A stretch of 64,000 nucleotides of DNA from an uncultured Collinsella sp. (GCA_900541035.1 UQIN01000013.1:1-64000), one strand, 5' to 3'. Numbered from the stretch's first letter, positions 24,868-34,201 are shown. Notes: a model not told the origin generated them from the letters alone. Numbers and translations are program-made.

Positions 24868-27435
24868 GTGTCTGATCAACAGCAAGAAAACGAAATAACG
24901 ACGACGCAAGCCGCTCCCGCTGCACCGGTTGCGTTGGACCAGGTCGCGGCGCCCGCGCAAGCCTCGGCTCCTGAGACGCCTAAGGCTGCTTCGACGCCTA
25001 CGCCTTCAGCGGCTGAGAAGGCCGTGCCTGCAACTGGTGAGGAGGCTGCTCCGGCAAAGCCCAAGCGTACGCGCCGCACGGCCAAGTCTGCTGCTGACGG
25101 CGAGGAGGTCACCAAGCCCAAGCGCCGTACCACGCGCACGACGCGCGTCAAGCGCACCGTTGCAGCTGACTCCTCGGAGCCGATTTCCGATGAGGTCGCG
25201 CAGGCGCGTGCGTTGGCGCAGATTAGCGAGGCTCAGGTGGTGCGCGCCCGCCGTCGTGCTGCCGAGCGCGAGGCCGCGGCTCTGACCGAGCTCGCAGCTC
25301 CGTCTGTGCCCGAGACGCCTGCCGCCACCGAGACCCCTGTCGCCGACCAGCCGACCGAGAAGCCGGTACCGCGCACACGCCGTCGCACGGCTGCTAAGGC
25401 CGAGCAGGTTGCCGATCAGGTAACCCCCGAGCTCACTGAGGCTTCGGTCCGTTCCACGGCAGGGGAGGGCGCATCGCCTGCTGAGCCCGCTGCGCCTGTC
25501 GAGGCCAGCGAAGTTCCCGTTGTCGATCCGGCTTTGCGCCCGCACCGTCGCGGTCGCAAGCCCAAGGCCTTCGTCGAGGCAGAGAAGGCCGCAGCCGCAG
25601 CTGCTCGGGATGCTGCGGCGACCGCCGAGTCTGCAACTGCTGCCGATGCACCCGTTCAGGATGCTACGACTTCCGAGGCCGCTCCCGCCGATGCCGAGCC
25701 CGCCGACGTCCGCCCCGGTCGCAGCCGTCGCACTGCTGCTAAGCGCACGTCCAAGGCTAAGGCTGCCAAGAAGGGTACGTCCGAGGATTCCGACGAGACG
25801 ACCGCCGATGCATCGATTGATGCCGTCGAGCCCCAGGACGTCGAACAGCCTGCGTCCGAGAAGCCCAAGCGCGGTCGTAAGAAGTCCGTTAAGGCCAAGG
25901 CTTCCGAGCAGCAGGCTGATGTCGAAGCGGAGGTCGGTTCTGGCGCCGAGGCCAATGAAACCACTGCGGCCAATGCCGACGCTGCCGCAACCGATGGTGC
26001 CGCGCCCGCCGAGGGCGAAGACGGCACTCGTCCCAACCGTCGCCAGCACAAGCGCAACGACGAGCGCAATGAGCGCAAGGACGAGCGCAACAACGACCGT
26101 CGCAACCGCCAGCGCGATCGCAAACAGCGCAACAAGGAGCGTAACGCCGCCCCCACCGAACCCACGCTTTCGCGTGAGGAGCTCGCTGCCATGAAGGTCG
26201 CCGAACTGCGCGAGAAGGCCAAGGAGTTCGAGATCGAGACGACCGGCAAGAAGAAAGCCGAGCTTGTCGAGGAAATCTACGTCACCGCCGCGAAGGCCGA
26301 GGGCTTCCGCGACATCAAGGGCATCCTGCAGATTCGTCCGGACAGCTCCGGTATCATCCATGCCCACGGTTACATGAAGTCCAACGACGACGCCTTCGTC
26401 CCCGCCTACCTCATCCGCTCCGCGCGTCTGCGCACGGGCGACGTCATCGAGGGCTCGCTTCGTCCTTCGCGCGGCGGCGACAAACGTGCCGGCCTCGCCA
26501 AAATCACGACCGTCAACGGCCTGGACCCCGAGCAGATTCGCAACCGCCCCAAGTTTGGTGACCTCACCCCGGTCTATCCTAACGAGCCGCTGCGCATGGA
26601 GCACGGCAAGGACTCCATTACCGGTCGCGCCATCGACATCGTGTCGCCGATTGGCAAGGGTCAGCGTGGCCTGATCGTGTCCCCGCCCAAGGCCGGCAAG
26701 ACCACGATCCTCAAGAAGATTTGCCAGTCTATCTCGATTAATAATCCCGAGGTGCACCTCATCTGCCTGCTCGTCGACGAGCGCCCCGAAGAGGTCACCG
26801 ATATGCAGCGTTCCATCAAGGGCGAGGTTGTGGCGTCGACCTTCGATATGCCCGCCGACAACCACACTCGCGTGGCAGAGCTCGTCATCGAGCGCGCCAA
26901 GCGCATTGTGGAGCTGGGCGGCGATGTTGTGGTGGTGCTCGACTCCATCACGCGTCTTGCCCGCGCCTACAACTTGGCGGCGCCCGCCTCGGGCCGCATC
27001 CTTTCGGGCGGCGTCGATTCGGCGGCCCTGTATCCTCCCAAGCGCTTCCTGGGCGCAGCCCGTAATATCGAGAACGGTGGCTCGCTCACCATCCTGGCTT
27101 CTGCCCTCATCGACACCGGTTCCAAGATGGACGAGGTCATCTTTGAGGAGTTCAAGGGCACCGGCAACATGGAGCTTAAGCTCGACCGCGACCTGGCCGA
27201 TCGCCGCATCTTCCCGGCTATCGACCCCGTTGCCTCCGGTACGCGTAACGAGGACCTGTTGGTTGACGAGCAGATGCGTCCGTTTGTCTTTGGCCTGCGT
27301 CGCATTCTTGCCGGCATGAACAACACCGAGCGTGCGGCCGCATCGTTTATCAAGGGTCTTAAGGGTACCAACACCAACCAGGAGTTCCTGGTGCGTTCGG
27401 CCAAAAAGCACAGCGACTACGAGCAGACGTTCTAG
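24868..27435 (+). CDS. rho: Transcription termination factor Rho with long disordered N-terminal extension
   Basis: The 855-residue protein is about twice the length of E. coli Rho. Residues 1 to about 430 are low-complexity, rich in Ala, Pro, Glu, Lys and Arg, with basic clusters (KPKRTRR, KPKRGRKK, RNERKDERNNDRRN-type). Next come the Rho N-terminal helix bundle (about 434-475), the RNA-binding cold-shock fold (about 480-560), and the ATPase with Walker A SPPKAGKTT (about 603-611) and Walker B VVVVLDSITRLAR (about 686-698). The start is GTG with a weak ribosome site. Rho is a hexameric RNA translocase ending untranslated transcripts. Long Lys/Arg-rich insertions are known in actinobacterial Rho, where they aid RNA binding. 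Confidence 0.95.
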   Translation: MSDQQQENEITTTQAAPAAPVALDQVAAPAQASAPETPKAASTPTPSAAEKAVPATGEEAAPAKPKRTRRTAKSAADGEEVTKPKRRTTRTTRVKRTVAADSSEPISDEVAQARALAQISEAQVVRARRRAAEREAAALTELAAPSVPETPAATETPVADQPTEKPVPRTRRRTAAKAEQVADQVTPELTEASVRSTAGEGASPAEPAAPVEASEVPVVDPALRPHRRGRKPKAFVEAEKAAAAAARDAAATAESATAADAPVQDATTSEAAPADAEPADVRPGRSRRTAAKRTSKAKAAKKGTSEDSDETTADASIDAVEPQDVEQPASEKPKRGRKKSVKAKASEQQADVEAEVGSGAEANETTAANADAAATDGAAPAEGEDGTRPNRRQHKRNDERNERKDERNNDRRNRQRDRKQRNKERNAAPTEPTLSREELAAMKVAELREKAKEFEIETTGKKKAELVEEIYVTAAKAEGFRDIKGILQIRPDSSGIIHAHGYMKSNDDAFVPAYLIRSARLRTGDVIEGSLRPSRGGDKRAGLAKITTVNGLDPEQIRNRPKFGDLTPVYPNEPLRMEHGKDSITGRAIDIVSPIGKGQRGLIVSPPKAGKTTILKKICQSISINNPEVHLICLLVDERPEEVTDMQRSIKGEVVASTFDMPADNHTRVAELVIERAKRIVELGGDVVVVLDSITRLARAYNLAAPASGRILSGGVDSAALYPPKRFLGAARNIENGGSLTILASALIDTGSKMDEVIFEEFKGTGNMELKLDRDLADRRIFPAIDPVASGTRNEDLLVDEQMRPFVFGLRRILAGMNNTERAAASFIKGLKGTNTNQEFLVRSAKKHSDYEQTF

Positions 27436-27472
27436 GTTGTCATCCACACGCAGCGATAGTCATCAATGCAAT

Positions 27473-27504
27473 AAAGGGTCGGGGCTTTGAGCCTCGGCCC
27501 TTTT
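27473..27504 (+). terminator. Intrinsic terminator after rho
   Basis: An aaagggtcgggg-type stem pairs with the complementary ctcggcccttt and ends in TTTT, about 40 bp after the rho stop codon. Confidence 0.8.
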
Positions 27505-27748
27505 CCATAGCGCCGCTCCGCGCTAATTTTTGACCATAAGACCGACGAGCAGCAGGTTTCCCGTTTCAATCCGACATCGTCGCTTGCAATCGACAGGGCG
27601 GTTTCGCATAATAGTTTTCAAGCTTCGCGACGGAAAACGCAGATGAAACGAACCATATACCGTTGCTTTGGGGCACAGCCCCGCTTCATCTTCTCTCGCG
27701 CAGCCAACTGAATGATGCGATTTGGGTGCTGGAAGATGGGGAGAGCTC
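27505..27748. other. Intergenic region with promoter and short leader
   Basis: No gene is supported. A good promoter lies inside (27584-27612). The leader of about 135 nt includes a ggggcacagcccc hairpin near 27670-27683. Confidence 0.45.
27584..27612 (+). promoter_or_regulatory. Predicted promoter for the 27749 gene
   Basis: TTGCAA (27584-27589), a 17-bp spacer and CATAAT (27607-27612). It is well placed for the conserved-unknown plus VanZ pair. Confidence 0.6.
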
Positions 27749-29149
27749 ATGGCTTCTTCTGATGCAACACAACGAGCAGTCCTTGCCGGACTTTCGTGCG
27801 GGATCGGCCTTGCCGCTCCCGTGGTTATGTATGCCGCGACGCTGCCGTTTTCGTCGGTGAACGAGACGGTCGTGGCGGGTGCGGTTCCCTTCGCCGTGGG
27901 CGCGGTGGCGGGCGTGGGTATCTATGCCGCCTCGCTGGGTATCTCCGAGTACCGTGCGCAGCGTGAAGAGCGTCTGTTCCAGCCCAATGCCATGGGCGGT
28001 GCCGCCAATCTCAATCAGCATCAAAGCGAGTTCAAGACCGCCTCGATTCCAGCTCAGCAGCAGGATGCGACTCCTTACGCTGCGACTTCTGCTTCTCAGG
28101 CTCAGGCGGAGCAGTCTACCTCGGCATTCCTTTCCGGCCTGACTGGTGCGTTCCAGCGCCGTCATGCCGATGATGGTGTCCCTACCATCGCTCGAGCCGC
28201 AGATGCCATGGACGAGGACGAGGCTTGGTCCATGATCGACAGTATGCTCGACGACGATTCGCCGGTGAGCTGCGACCCTGCACACTCGCGCGACGTCTAT
28301 CAAGTCGCCATCGACGAGCTCACCAACGGCGGGCAGACCGGCTCCTTCAATCGCGACGACATCGCCGCCGCGGCACGCGCCGTGTCTGGTTCCCAGGCCG
28401 CCCCTGCGGGCAGCACGGCGGCTTTCGTGGCACTCGTTGCCAACGCGGCAGCCAATAACGCCTACAACGCTACCTCGGCGGACGCGAACGCTTCTGCCGA
28501 CAATTCGTACGTTGATGAAGCCATGACTGCGGACGAGGAGGCCGTTGCCGCCCGCCGTGCCGCCGAAAGCTCGCTTTGGGGCGCTCCTGCCCAGCAGCAG
28601 GCGGCTGAGGCTGCGCCGTGCAATGCAAACCTCGCCAGCATGCCTATCATCTCCGGTGCCGTGGACATCGATCTCGATGACCTCGATGAGCCTGCAGCCA
28701 TCACCGCATCGATTGATGCCCAAGATCGCATCGACACCGGCGACCTTCCGGACGCCTCGCTCGAGGTTGATGTTCCCATGGCCGATTACTCGGGCCACGA
28801 GGACATGTGGGCCGCCGCCACCGCGATTCTGGATGAGATTGACGAGCCCGCTCCTGTTGCAGTCCCCACTCCCGTCGCTGCCCCTCAGCCTGCTGCCCCC
28901 GCCTATGTCGGCCGTCACAGCGCTGTGTTCCCCGAGGATACCGCCCGTATCTCGCGCGAGAGCATCGAGCGAGCCGAGGCTATTGCCGCCGGCATTATGG
29001 AAAATCGTCGTCACGAGCGCGTCAATCAGATCCTCGAGGAAGAGATCGAGCGCCTGCAGTCCTCTACCGCCAAGCGTACGGGTCGTGCCTATCTGAGCGT
29101 AATCGAGGGCGGTACCGCCAGCTTCGCGCCGCTCCGCGCGGAGGCATAA
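27749..29149 (+). CDS. Membrane-anchored protein of unknown function
   Basis: The 466-residue product has two hydrophobic segments near its N-terminus (residues about 12-30 and 37-58) and then a long acidic, Ala/Asp/Glu-rich soluble region. A helical C-terminal part follows (about 395-445, ESIERAEAIAAGIMENRRHERVNQILEEEIERL), likely to form a coiled coil. No catalytic motif is visible. The start at 27749 has GGGGAG upstream. It is 7 bp before the VanZ gene and probably cotranscribed. I do not recognise a family; it looks like a lineage-specific envelope protein. Confidence 0.7.
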   Translation: MASSDATQRAVLAGLSCGIGLAAPVVMYAATLPFSSVNETVVAGAVPFAVGAVAGVGIYAASLGISEYRAQREERLFQPNAMGGAANLNQHQSEFKTASIPAQQQDATPYAATSASQAQAEQSTSAFLSGLTGAFQRRHADDGVPTIARAADAMDEDEAWSMIDSMLDDDSPVSCDPAHSRDVYQVAIDELTNGGQTGSFNRDDIAAAARAVSGSQAAPAGSTAAFVALVANAAANNAYNATSADANASADNSYVDEAMTADEEAVAARRAAESSLWGAPAQQQAAEAAPCNANLASMPIISGAVDIDLDDLDEPAAITASIDAQDRIDTGDLPDASLEVDVPMADYSGHEDMWAAATAILDEIDEPAPVAVPTPVAAPQPAAPAYVGRHSAVFPEDTARISRESIERAEAIAAGIMENRRHERVNQILEEEIERLQSSTAKRTGRAYLSVIEGGTASFAPLRAEA

Positions 29150-29156
29150 CTTCTGC

Positions 29157-29606
29157 ATGGTTAAGATCAATCGAAAATGGGCGGTTGTAACCTGCCTGAT
29201 GGCGCTCTTGATCTGGGGCAATTCGCTGGTTCCCGGCTCGGGGTCGGGCTCGCTGAGCCTAACGGTCATGGAAACTATCCGCGGTTTCCTGCACGGCGTG
29301 GGACTTCCATATGAATGGGTGACCAACTTTGTTGTTCGCAAGTGTGCACATTTTACCGAGTATATGGTGCTCGGCATTCTGGCAACGCACGCCTTTGATT
29401 TTGAGGGCCGGCGCACCTTTGACGTGCTGCTGCCCACGGCGGTGTTCCTGCTGCTGATTCCCTCCATCGACGAGACGATTCAGCTCTTTGTGCCGGGACG
29501 CGCCGGCATGATCACCGATGTGATGATCGACTGCTGTGGAGCGGCAACGGGCGTTGTGCTCCGATATCTCTTACGGTCGCTGATGTACGAAAAAAAAGCC
29601 GCCTAG
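29157..29606 (+). CDS. VanZ-family membrane protein
   Basis: The 149-residue protein has four predicted membrane segments and the VanZ motifs: VRKCAHFTEYMVLGIL near residues 61-76 and DETIQLFVPGRAGMITDVMIDCCGAATG near 102-129. VanZ-like proteins are small membrane proteins; VanZ itself gives low-level teicoplanin resistance, but most homologues have unknown roles. No van resistance genes are nearby. The ribosome site (GGAGG) lies within the end of the previous gene at a somewhat long spacing. Confidence 0.85.
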   Translation: MVKINRKWAVVTCLMALLIWGNSLVPGSGSGSLSLTVMETIRGFLHGVGLPYEWVTNFVVRKCAHFTEYMVLGILATHAFDFEGRRTFDVLLPTAVFLLLIPSIDETIQLFVPGRAGMITDVMIDCCGAATGVVLRYLLRSLMYEKKAA

Positions 29607-29638
29607 GACGTATTGTTTGGTCCTAGGCGGCCTTTTTT
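29590..29638. terminator. Strong terminator between VanZ and ROK genes
   Basis: A gccgcctagga/tcctaggcggc stem with A7 upstream and T6 downstream can end transcripts from both strands. It overlaps the VanZ stop codon. Confidence 0.9.
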
Positions 29639-29720
29639 ATTTGAGGGCTTATATGGGGCGTGGTGGCGTCGTTCCGTAGGTCGGATTTGCCGAGCGCGCC
29701 ACGCCCCGTGGGTGCGTCTG

Positions 29721-30611
29721 CTACTGAAGCGCCTGTGCGCCCAGGGCCAGGCAGCCCATGATGCCCTGCTTGCCCTCGAGGCTGTTGTTGACGATGTAGT
29801 TATCGATGTCGTTGACCTCGGGCGTGACGATATAGCCGTTGAGCATCTCGGCGCACTTCTTGCGTGCGAGCGGCACGATGGGGGTGTGGTCGGCCACGCC
29901 GCCGCCGATGATAATCTTTTGCGGCGCGTAGCACAGCGTGTAGGTCATGAGTGCCTGTGCCAGATAGCCGGCGAGCAGGTCCATGGCCTCCGGGTCATCG
30001 GCCATGTCTCCGGCGCTCTTGCCATCCCAGCGCTTTTTAACGCCGGGGCCGGCGATGAGGCCCTCTAGGCAGTTGTCGTGGAAGGGGCAGGCGCTGTGCT
30101 CGCCAATGGTGTCGCGCGGGTCGCGCGTGACCAGGATGTGGCCGGCCTCGGGATGCATCATGCCGTGCACGAGCTTACCACCCGAGAGCACGCCGGCGCC
30201 CACGCCGGTACCGATGGTCAGGTAGACCACGTCGGTGAGGCCCTTGGCGCAACCAAAGGTGACCTCGCCCAGGCAGGCGACGTTGACGTCGGTATCGTAG
30301 CCGCAGGGGATATTGAGCTCGTTTTGGATAGTGCCCAGCAGGTCAAAGTAGCGCCATGCCGTTTTGGGCGTCTCCAAGATCTTGCCGTATTGGGGCGAAG
30401 CGGGGTTGACTGCGGTGGGGCCAAATGCGCCGATGCCCAGCGCGGAGATGCCCTTGTCGGCAAACCATGCGTTGACGGCCTCAACGGTCTCCTGCGGGGT
30501 CGTGGTCGCGATCTGCTCGCGCTCTAGGACCGTACCGTCCGCATAGCCCGTGGCGCAGACCATCTTGGTGCCACCGGCCTCGAGCGCTCCGATAAGCTGC
30601 TGCTCTGCCAT
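29721..30611 (-). CDS. ROK-family sugar kinase, fructokinase-like
   Basis: The 296-residue protein has the ROK signatures: ATP-binding GALEAGGTKMVCA at residues 8-20, LTIGTGVGAGVLSGGKLVHG near 131-150, and the zinc-binding HPEAGH...CPFHDNCLEGL stretch near 153-184. The EAGGTK start and the CPFH..C zinc pattern match the ScrK/GmuE fructokinase branch rather than glucokinases. It probably phosphorylates a hexose such as fructose. AGAGGAA precedes the ATG. It is monocistronic between two strong terminators. Confidence 0.85.
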   Translation of the reverse strand: MAEQQLIGALEAGGTKMVCATGYADGTVLEREQIATTTPQETVEAVNAWFADKGISALGIGAFGPTAVNPASPQYGKILETPKTAWRYFDLLGTIQNELNIPCGYDTDVNVACLGEVTFGCAKGLTDVVYLTIGTGVGAGVLSGGKLVHGMMHPEAGHILVTRDPRDTIGEHSACPFHDNCLEGLIAGPGVKKRWDGKSAGDMADDPEAMDLLAGYLAQALMTYTLCYAPQKIIIGGGVADHTPIVPLARKKCAEMLNGYIVTPEVNDIDNYIVNNSLEGKQGIMGCLALGAQALQ

Positions 30612-30684
30612 AGTATTCCTCTCTGGGACGAGTTGCTCCGTGACTAAAGTATAGAGCTCTAACCATTTAAGAAAGCGCTATAGA

Positions 30685-30725
30685 AAGAAGCCTCGCAACG
30701 CAGCGGGCGGTGCGAGGCTTCTTTG
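30685..30725. terminator. Terminator after the aminotransferase gene
   Basis: A 14-bp stem aaagaagcctcgca/tgcgaggcttcttt with a short GC loop. It is followed by A/T runs on both sides and lies 25 bp beyond the aminotransferase stop codon. Confidence 0.85.
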
Positions 30726-30749
30726 GTTGCTTTAGTTGCCGGGCCGTCC

Positions 30750-31931
30750 TTACCCGCGCGGCTTGATTTTATCACGTAGCGACTTGAGGTTCTCCAGCGC
30801 CGCGTTAAGCGTCTCGTCTCGCTTGGCAAAGTGGAAACGAATCAGATGGTTGACGGGCTCGCGGAAGAAGCTCGAGCCGGGCACGGCGCCCACACACACT
30901 TTAGACGCGAGGTCTTCACAGAACTCGAGGTCGCTGTCATAGCCAAACTCAGAGATGTCCATCATGACGTAGTAGGCGCCCTGCGGCACGTTATGCTCAA
31001 GACCGATGCTGTCGAGTCCCTGACAGAACAGGTCGCGTTTGGCGGTATAGAGGTCGAGGACCTCATCGTAATAGCTGTCGTCGAAATTGAGGGCGGTGAC
31101 GACGGCTTCCTGCAGGGGAGCGGCGGCGCCCACGGTGAGGAAGTCGTGGACCTTTTTGATGCGCTCGGTGATTTCGGCAGGGGCGATAGTGTAGCCCAGA
31201 CGCCAGCCGGTGATGGAGTAGGTCTTGGACAGCGAGCTGCAGCTGATGGTGCGCTCAAACATGCCGGGCAGCGTGGCTATATAGACGTGCTCGTGGGGCG
31301 CGTAGACGATGTGCTCGTAGACCTCGTCGGTGATGCAGTAGGTGTCGTACTTTTTGCAGAGGTCGGCGATAAAGGTGAGCTCATCGCGTGTAAAGACCTT
31401 GCCGCAGGGGTTGGAAGGGTTGCACAGGACGATGGCCTTGGGGTCGTTGTCGCGGAAGGCCGCCTCGAGTGTCTCGCGGTCAAAGTCGAATGTGGGCGGG
31501 TTGAGCGGCACGTAGATGGGCTCGGCACCCGAAAGGATCGTGTCGGCGCCGTAGTTCTCGTAGAACGGCGAGAAGATGACGACCTTGTCGCCGGGGTTGG
31601 TGACCGTCATCATGGCGGCCATCATGGCCTCGGTAGAGCCGCAGGTGACTACGATATTCTCGTTGGGGTTCACCGGCATGCCCATAAAGTGCTCCTGTTT
31701 GGCGGCGAGCGCCTCGCGCATGGCCTGGGAGCCCCAGGTGATGGAGTACTGGTGATAGAGCGGCTTGGGATCGGCGGCGATGGTGCTCAGGCTGTTGAGC
31801 AGCTGCGCCGGGGGATCGAAGTCAGGGAAGCCCTGCGAGAGATTGACAGCGCCGTACTTATTGGAGATGCGTGTCATGCGGCGGATGACCGAATCGGTAA
31901 ATCTTGCCGTGCGGTTGGAGAGTTCTTTCAT
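30750..31931 (-). CDS. Class I/II PLP-dependent aminotransferase
   Basis: The 393-residue fold-type I enzyme has NLSQGFPDFDPP near residues 29-40, a CNPSNPCGKVFTRDEL segment near 165-180, and the PLP lysine in SSLSKTYSITGWRLGY near 231-246. The sequence resembles aspartate/aromatic or methionine-type transaminases of the AspC/PatA group. Substrate specificity cannot be read from sequence alone. It is preceded on its own strand by a short leader and lies divergent from the tRNA-His/tRNA-Lys unit. Confidence 0.88.
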   Translation of the reverse strand: MKELSNRTARFTDSVIRRMTRISNKYGAVNLSQGFPDFDPPAQLLNSLSTIAADPKPLYHQYSITWGSQAMREALAAKQEHFMGMPVNPNENIVVTCGSTEAMMAAMMTVTNPGDKVVIFSPFYENYGADTILSGAEPIYVPLNPPTFDFDRETLEAAFRDNDPKAIVLCNPSNPCGKVFTRDELTFIADLCKKYDTYCITDEVYEHIVYAPHEHVYIATLPGMFERTISCSSLSKTYSITGWRLGYTIAPAEITERIKKVHDFLTVGAAAPLQEAVVTALNFDDSYYDEVLDLYTAKRDLFCQGLDSIGLEHNVPQGAYYVMMDISEFGYDSDLEFCEDLASKVCVGAVPGSSFFREPVNHLIRFHFAKRDETLNAALENLKSLRDKIKPRG

Positions 31932-32041
31932 GACGGTCCTTTCGAGGATTTGCAGTGGGGCAAGTTTACTCCTATGAAACCGGTGGGATTTGCTCGAAAT
32001 GGTCTCGAAAAACTCTTTTCAAAATTCTTGAAAATTGGGGC

Positions 32042-32070
32042 TTGCATCGCGTGGCGTTCCTTGCAATAAT
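32042..32070 (+). promoter_or_regulatory. Promoter of the tRNA-His/tRNA-Lys unit
   Basis: TTGCAT (32042-32047), a 17-bp spacer and AATAAT (32065-32070), 27 bp before tRNA-His. Confidence 0.65.
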
Positions 32071-32096
32071 AGTCGAGCGCGAAGCGCACAGGACAC

Positions 32097-32174
32097 GGTG
32101 GGTGTAGCTCAGTTGGCTAGAGCGACGGGTTGTGGTCCCGTAGGTCGAGGGTTCGAGTCCCTTTACCCACCCCA
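32097..32174 (+). tRNA. tRNA-His (anticodon GTG)
   Basis: The acceptor stem GTGGGTG/TACCCAC has the extra 5' G (32097) opposite C73, the hallmark of tRNA-His. The anticodon stem ACGGG/CCCGT encloses TTGTGGT, giving GTG. CCA is encoded at 32172-32174. Confidence 0.95.
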
Positions 32175-32196
32175 GTTCTTGCTTCGTGTTGATATC

Positions 32197-32272
32197 GGGT
32201 CGTTAGCTCAGTTGGTAGAGCAGGGGACTCTTAATCCCAAGGTCCAGGGTTCGACCCCCTGACGGCCCACCA
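32197..32272 (+). tRNA. tRNA-Lys (anticodon CTT)
   Basis: The acceptor stem GGGTCGT/ACGGCCC pairs fully with one G-U. The anticodon loop CTCTTAA gives CTT, and the T loop is TTCGACC. CCA is encoded. The first anticodon-stem pair is a G-A mismatch, otherwise normal. It is 22 bp after tRNA-His and shares its promoter. Confidence 0.95.
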
Positions 32273-32281
32273 AAGCATTGT

Positions 32282-32312
32282 AAAGCGACTGGCTTCGGCT
32301 GGTCGCTTTTTT
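32282..32312 (+). terminator. Terminator after tRNA-Lys
   Basis: An aaagcgac...gtcgctttttt hairpin lies 10 bp after the tRNA CCA end. Confidence 0.85.
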
Positions 32313-32486
32313 GTTGACCTTGCATGGGGTCGAACCCGAAAGGGCGCGGAGCTGAGTAATCTGCACCGTGATTCCCTTAGGGAAACACGGCTAAAGCCCC
32401 ATAAACGTGCTCTCCTTATGAGAATTATGCTCACGGGGCTCGATGCATGTTGAGAAGTTGTGATCAAACTCAAAGTGAGAATCGAT

Positions 32487-34013
32487 TTAGTCTGCTCGAT
32501 AGTGCGATCCGAGACTTTCGGTTCGCTTACGCATGGCTTTGACCATTTCCTGTGCTAGTTGAATCTGCGATTGCAGGCGGGCGAGGGCTGCGACTTCGCT
32601 GTCCTGGGCTTTCTGTGTGCTCAAGGTCGTTGCCTCTGTCTTCAAGCCCTCAAGCTCGTGTAGTGCCTCGGATAGGCCCGTCTCGGTGCGGTTGATCATG
32701 CAATAGGTGCTCATCGTGTGTTTAAGGCTGCGTGTCAGGTGTTCGGCGTCTGTTGTGGCAATGCCGTACTGGGGGAGGGTGATATCCGCCTTCAGGGCCG
32801 CCTCAGGCTCTTTCTGCGCTGCAAGGGCTGCCGATGCGCCCGCGATGCGTCCGAATACGATGCCGTTGGCGCTTGACAAGCCACCAATTCGGTCGGCGCC
32901 GTGCATGCCGCCTGTCGCCTCGCCGCAAGCGTAGAGGCCCTCAACGCCCGTGTGCGCGGTCTTATCGATCTTGATGCCTCCGTTAGCGGCGTGGGCATAC
33001 ATCGCAACGCGCATCTCGTCAGTCGGGGCGATGCCGTGCTCGTCTTGCAGCCAGGTGGCAAAGGTCTGCACAAACTCTGGGACATCCTCGCGGGGGAAGT
33101 CGTAGTGGAGTGCCAGGCCTTCGGCACCAGCCTGATCGATGACGAGATCGATAGCCCGGGAGGCTAAGCGTGACGTGAAGGGACCATATCCAGAGCGTTG
33201 CTCGAGCAGGTCGTCTAGCTTGTCATCGGCAATATCTGCCGGCTGGTCGAACTTGACATAGCGCCAGGTTTTCTCGTTGAAGACCAGGTTGCGCTTGGGC
33301 TCGATGAAGCCGGGCATCATTTGCATGAACTCTATATTGGTAAGCGATGCGCCGTGCGCCAGTGCGATGGCCTGCGAGGAGCTGAGCACATCAGCCGACG
33401 TAAGGCTGCGCTCGAACAGGCCGCCTGTGCCACCGGCTGCGATGATCGTGGCCTTGGCAGCAAAGGGTACGATTCGATTTTCGGTGAGGTCGTAGAGCAC
33501 GGTTCCGGTTACTCTGCCGTTCGTGTCTTTAACAAGGTCGATAAGCTCATGGCGGGGGAGCAGGCGAATGCCGAGCGACTCGATCCTGGTCGTCAGAGCG
33601 TCCTCAAGGGTCTTGCGGGTGAGGCCGCGCCACATGCGCGTCTTGTGGTCAAAGCAGGGGATAAACTGCTTTTGCTGAGCACTCTCGGCGCTTTGCGGAC
33701 GCTGAAGCTCAACGCCCAGGTCTTGCTCGAGCCATTCTATTGCATGGGGAATGCCGTGGACAAACGTCTGGACAAGCTCGGGGTCGGCGACGCCGCCACC
33801 AACGGTCTGAATGGTGTCGATGAGGTCTTGTTCGTCGTCTTCGTTAACGGGTCCGATAAGCCCCAGGCCCCAGGTTCCGGGGAAGAAGCTCGATCCACTC
33901 ATAGTCTTGCCGGCGCTTGCCACGGTGACGGTTGCGCCCGTGCGTGCCGCTTCGATGGCGGCGCAAAGGCCCGCAATGCCAGATCCAATTACCAGTACAT
34001 CAGTCGATTCCAT
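32487..34013 (-). CDS. FAD-dependent oxidoreductase, fumarate reductase/L-aspartate oxidase family
   Basis: The 508-residue protein has an N-terminal Rossmann dinucleotide site (VLVIGSGIAGLCAAIEAARTG, residues 6-26), an IIAAGGTGGLF motif near 190-200, and the FAD-closing segment GLYACGEATGGMHGADRIGG near 354-373 characteristic of the SdhA/FrdA/NadB family. The C-terminal helical domain ends in ESLGSHYRAD, like the RGxHYR ending of succinate dehydrogenase and aspartate oxidase. No Fe-S subunit, cytochrome, nadA or nadC is adjacent, so the electron partner and substrate are unknown. The start at 34013 has AAGGA upstream. Confidence 0.8.
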   Translation of the reverse strand: MESTDVLVIGSGIAGLCAAIEAARTGATVTVASAGKTMSGSSFFPGTWGLGLIGPVNEDDEQDLIDTIQTVGGGVADPELVQTFVHGIPHAIEWLEQDLGVELQRPQSAESAQQKQFIPCFDHKTRMWRGLTRKTLEDALTTRIESLGIRLLPRHELIDLVKDTNGRVTGTVLYDLTENRIVPFAAKATIIAAGGTGGLFERSLTSADVLSSSQAIALAHGASLTNIEFMQMMPGFIEPKRNLVFNEKTWRYVKFDQPADIADDKLDDLLEQRSGYGPFTSRLASRAIDLVIDQAGAEGLALHYDFPREDVPEFVQTFATWLQDEHGIAPTDEMRVAMYAHAANGGIKIDKTAHTGVEGLYACGEATGGMHGADRIGGLSSANGIVFGRIAGASAALAAQKEPEAALKADITLPQYGIATTDAEHLTRSLKHTMSTYCMINRTETGLSEALHELEGLKTEATTLSTQKAQDSEVAALARLQSQIQLAQEMVKAMRKRTESLGSHYRAD

Positions 34014-34201
34014 CGGATTCCTTTCTCGTCCGGCGCATTGTCGCACGGGTGATCGGCAATGGGGCCGCAAAGACTCGGCAAATCGGTAAAGGGCAAATAT
34101 GGCAGGTGGGCGTCATGGACGCTCGGACGCTCCATCTCTTCACATCTCGTATTTCGCCCCAGCTGATATACCGGCATTAGCTACCCTGCGCCAGCGCAAA
34201 C

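Noticed and set aside
25006..27447. 813-codon - strand frame opposite rho
   Set aside because: GC-bias shadow; the + strand encodes Rho with complete motifs, the - strand product has none.
32231..32473. An 80-codon - strand frame over tRNA-Lys
   Set aside because: Same tRNA-antisense artefact (VRGSNPGPWD); not a gene.
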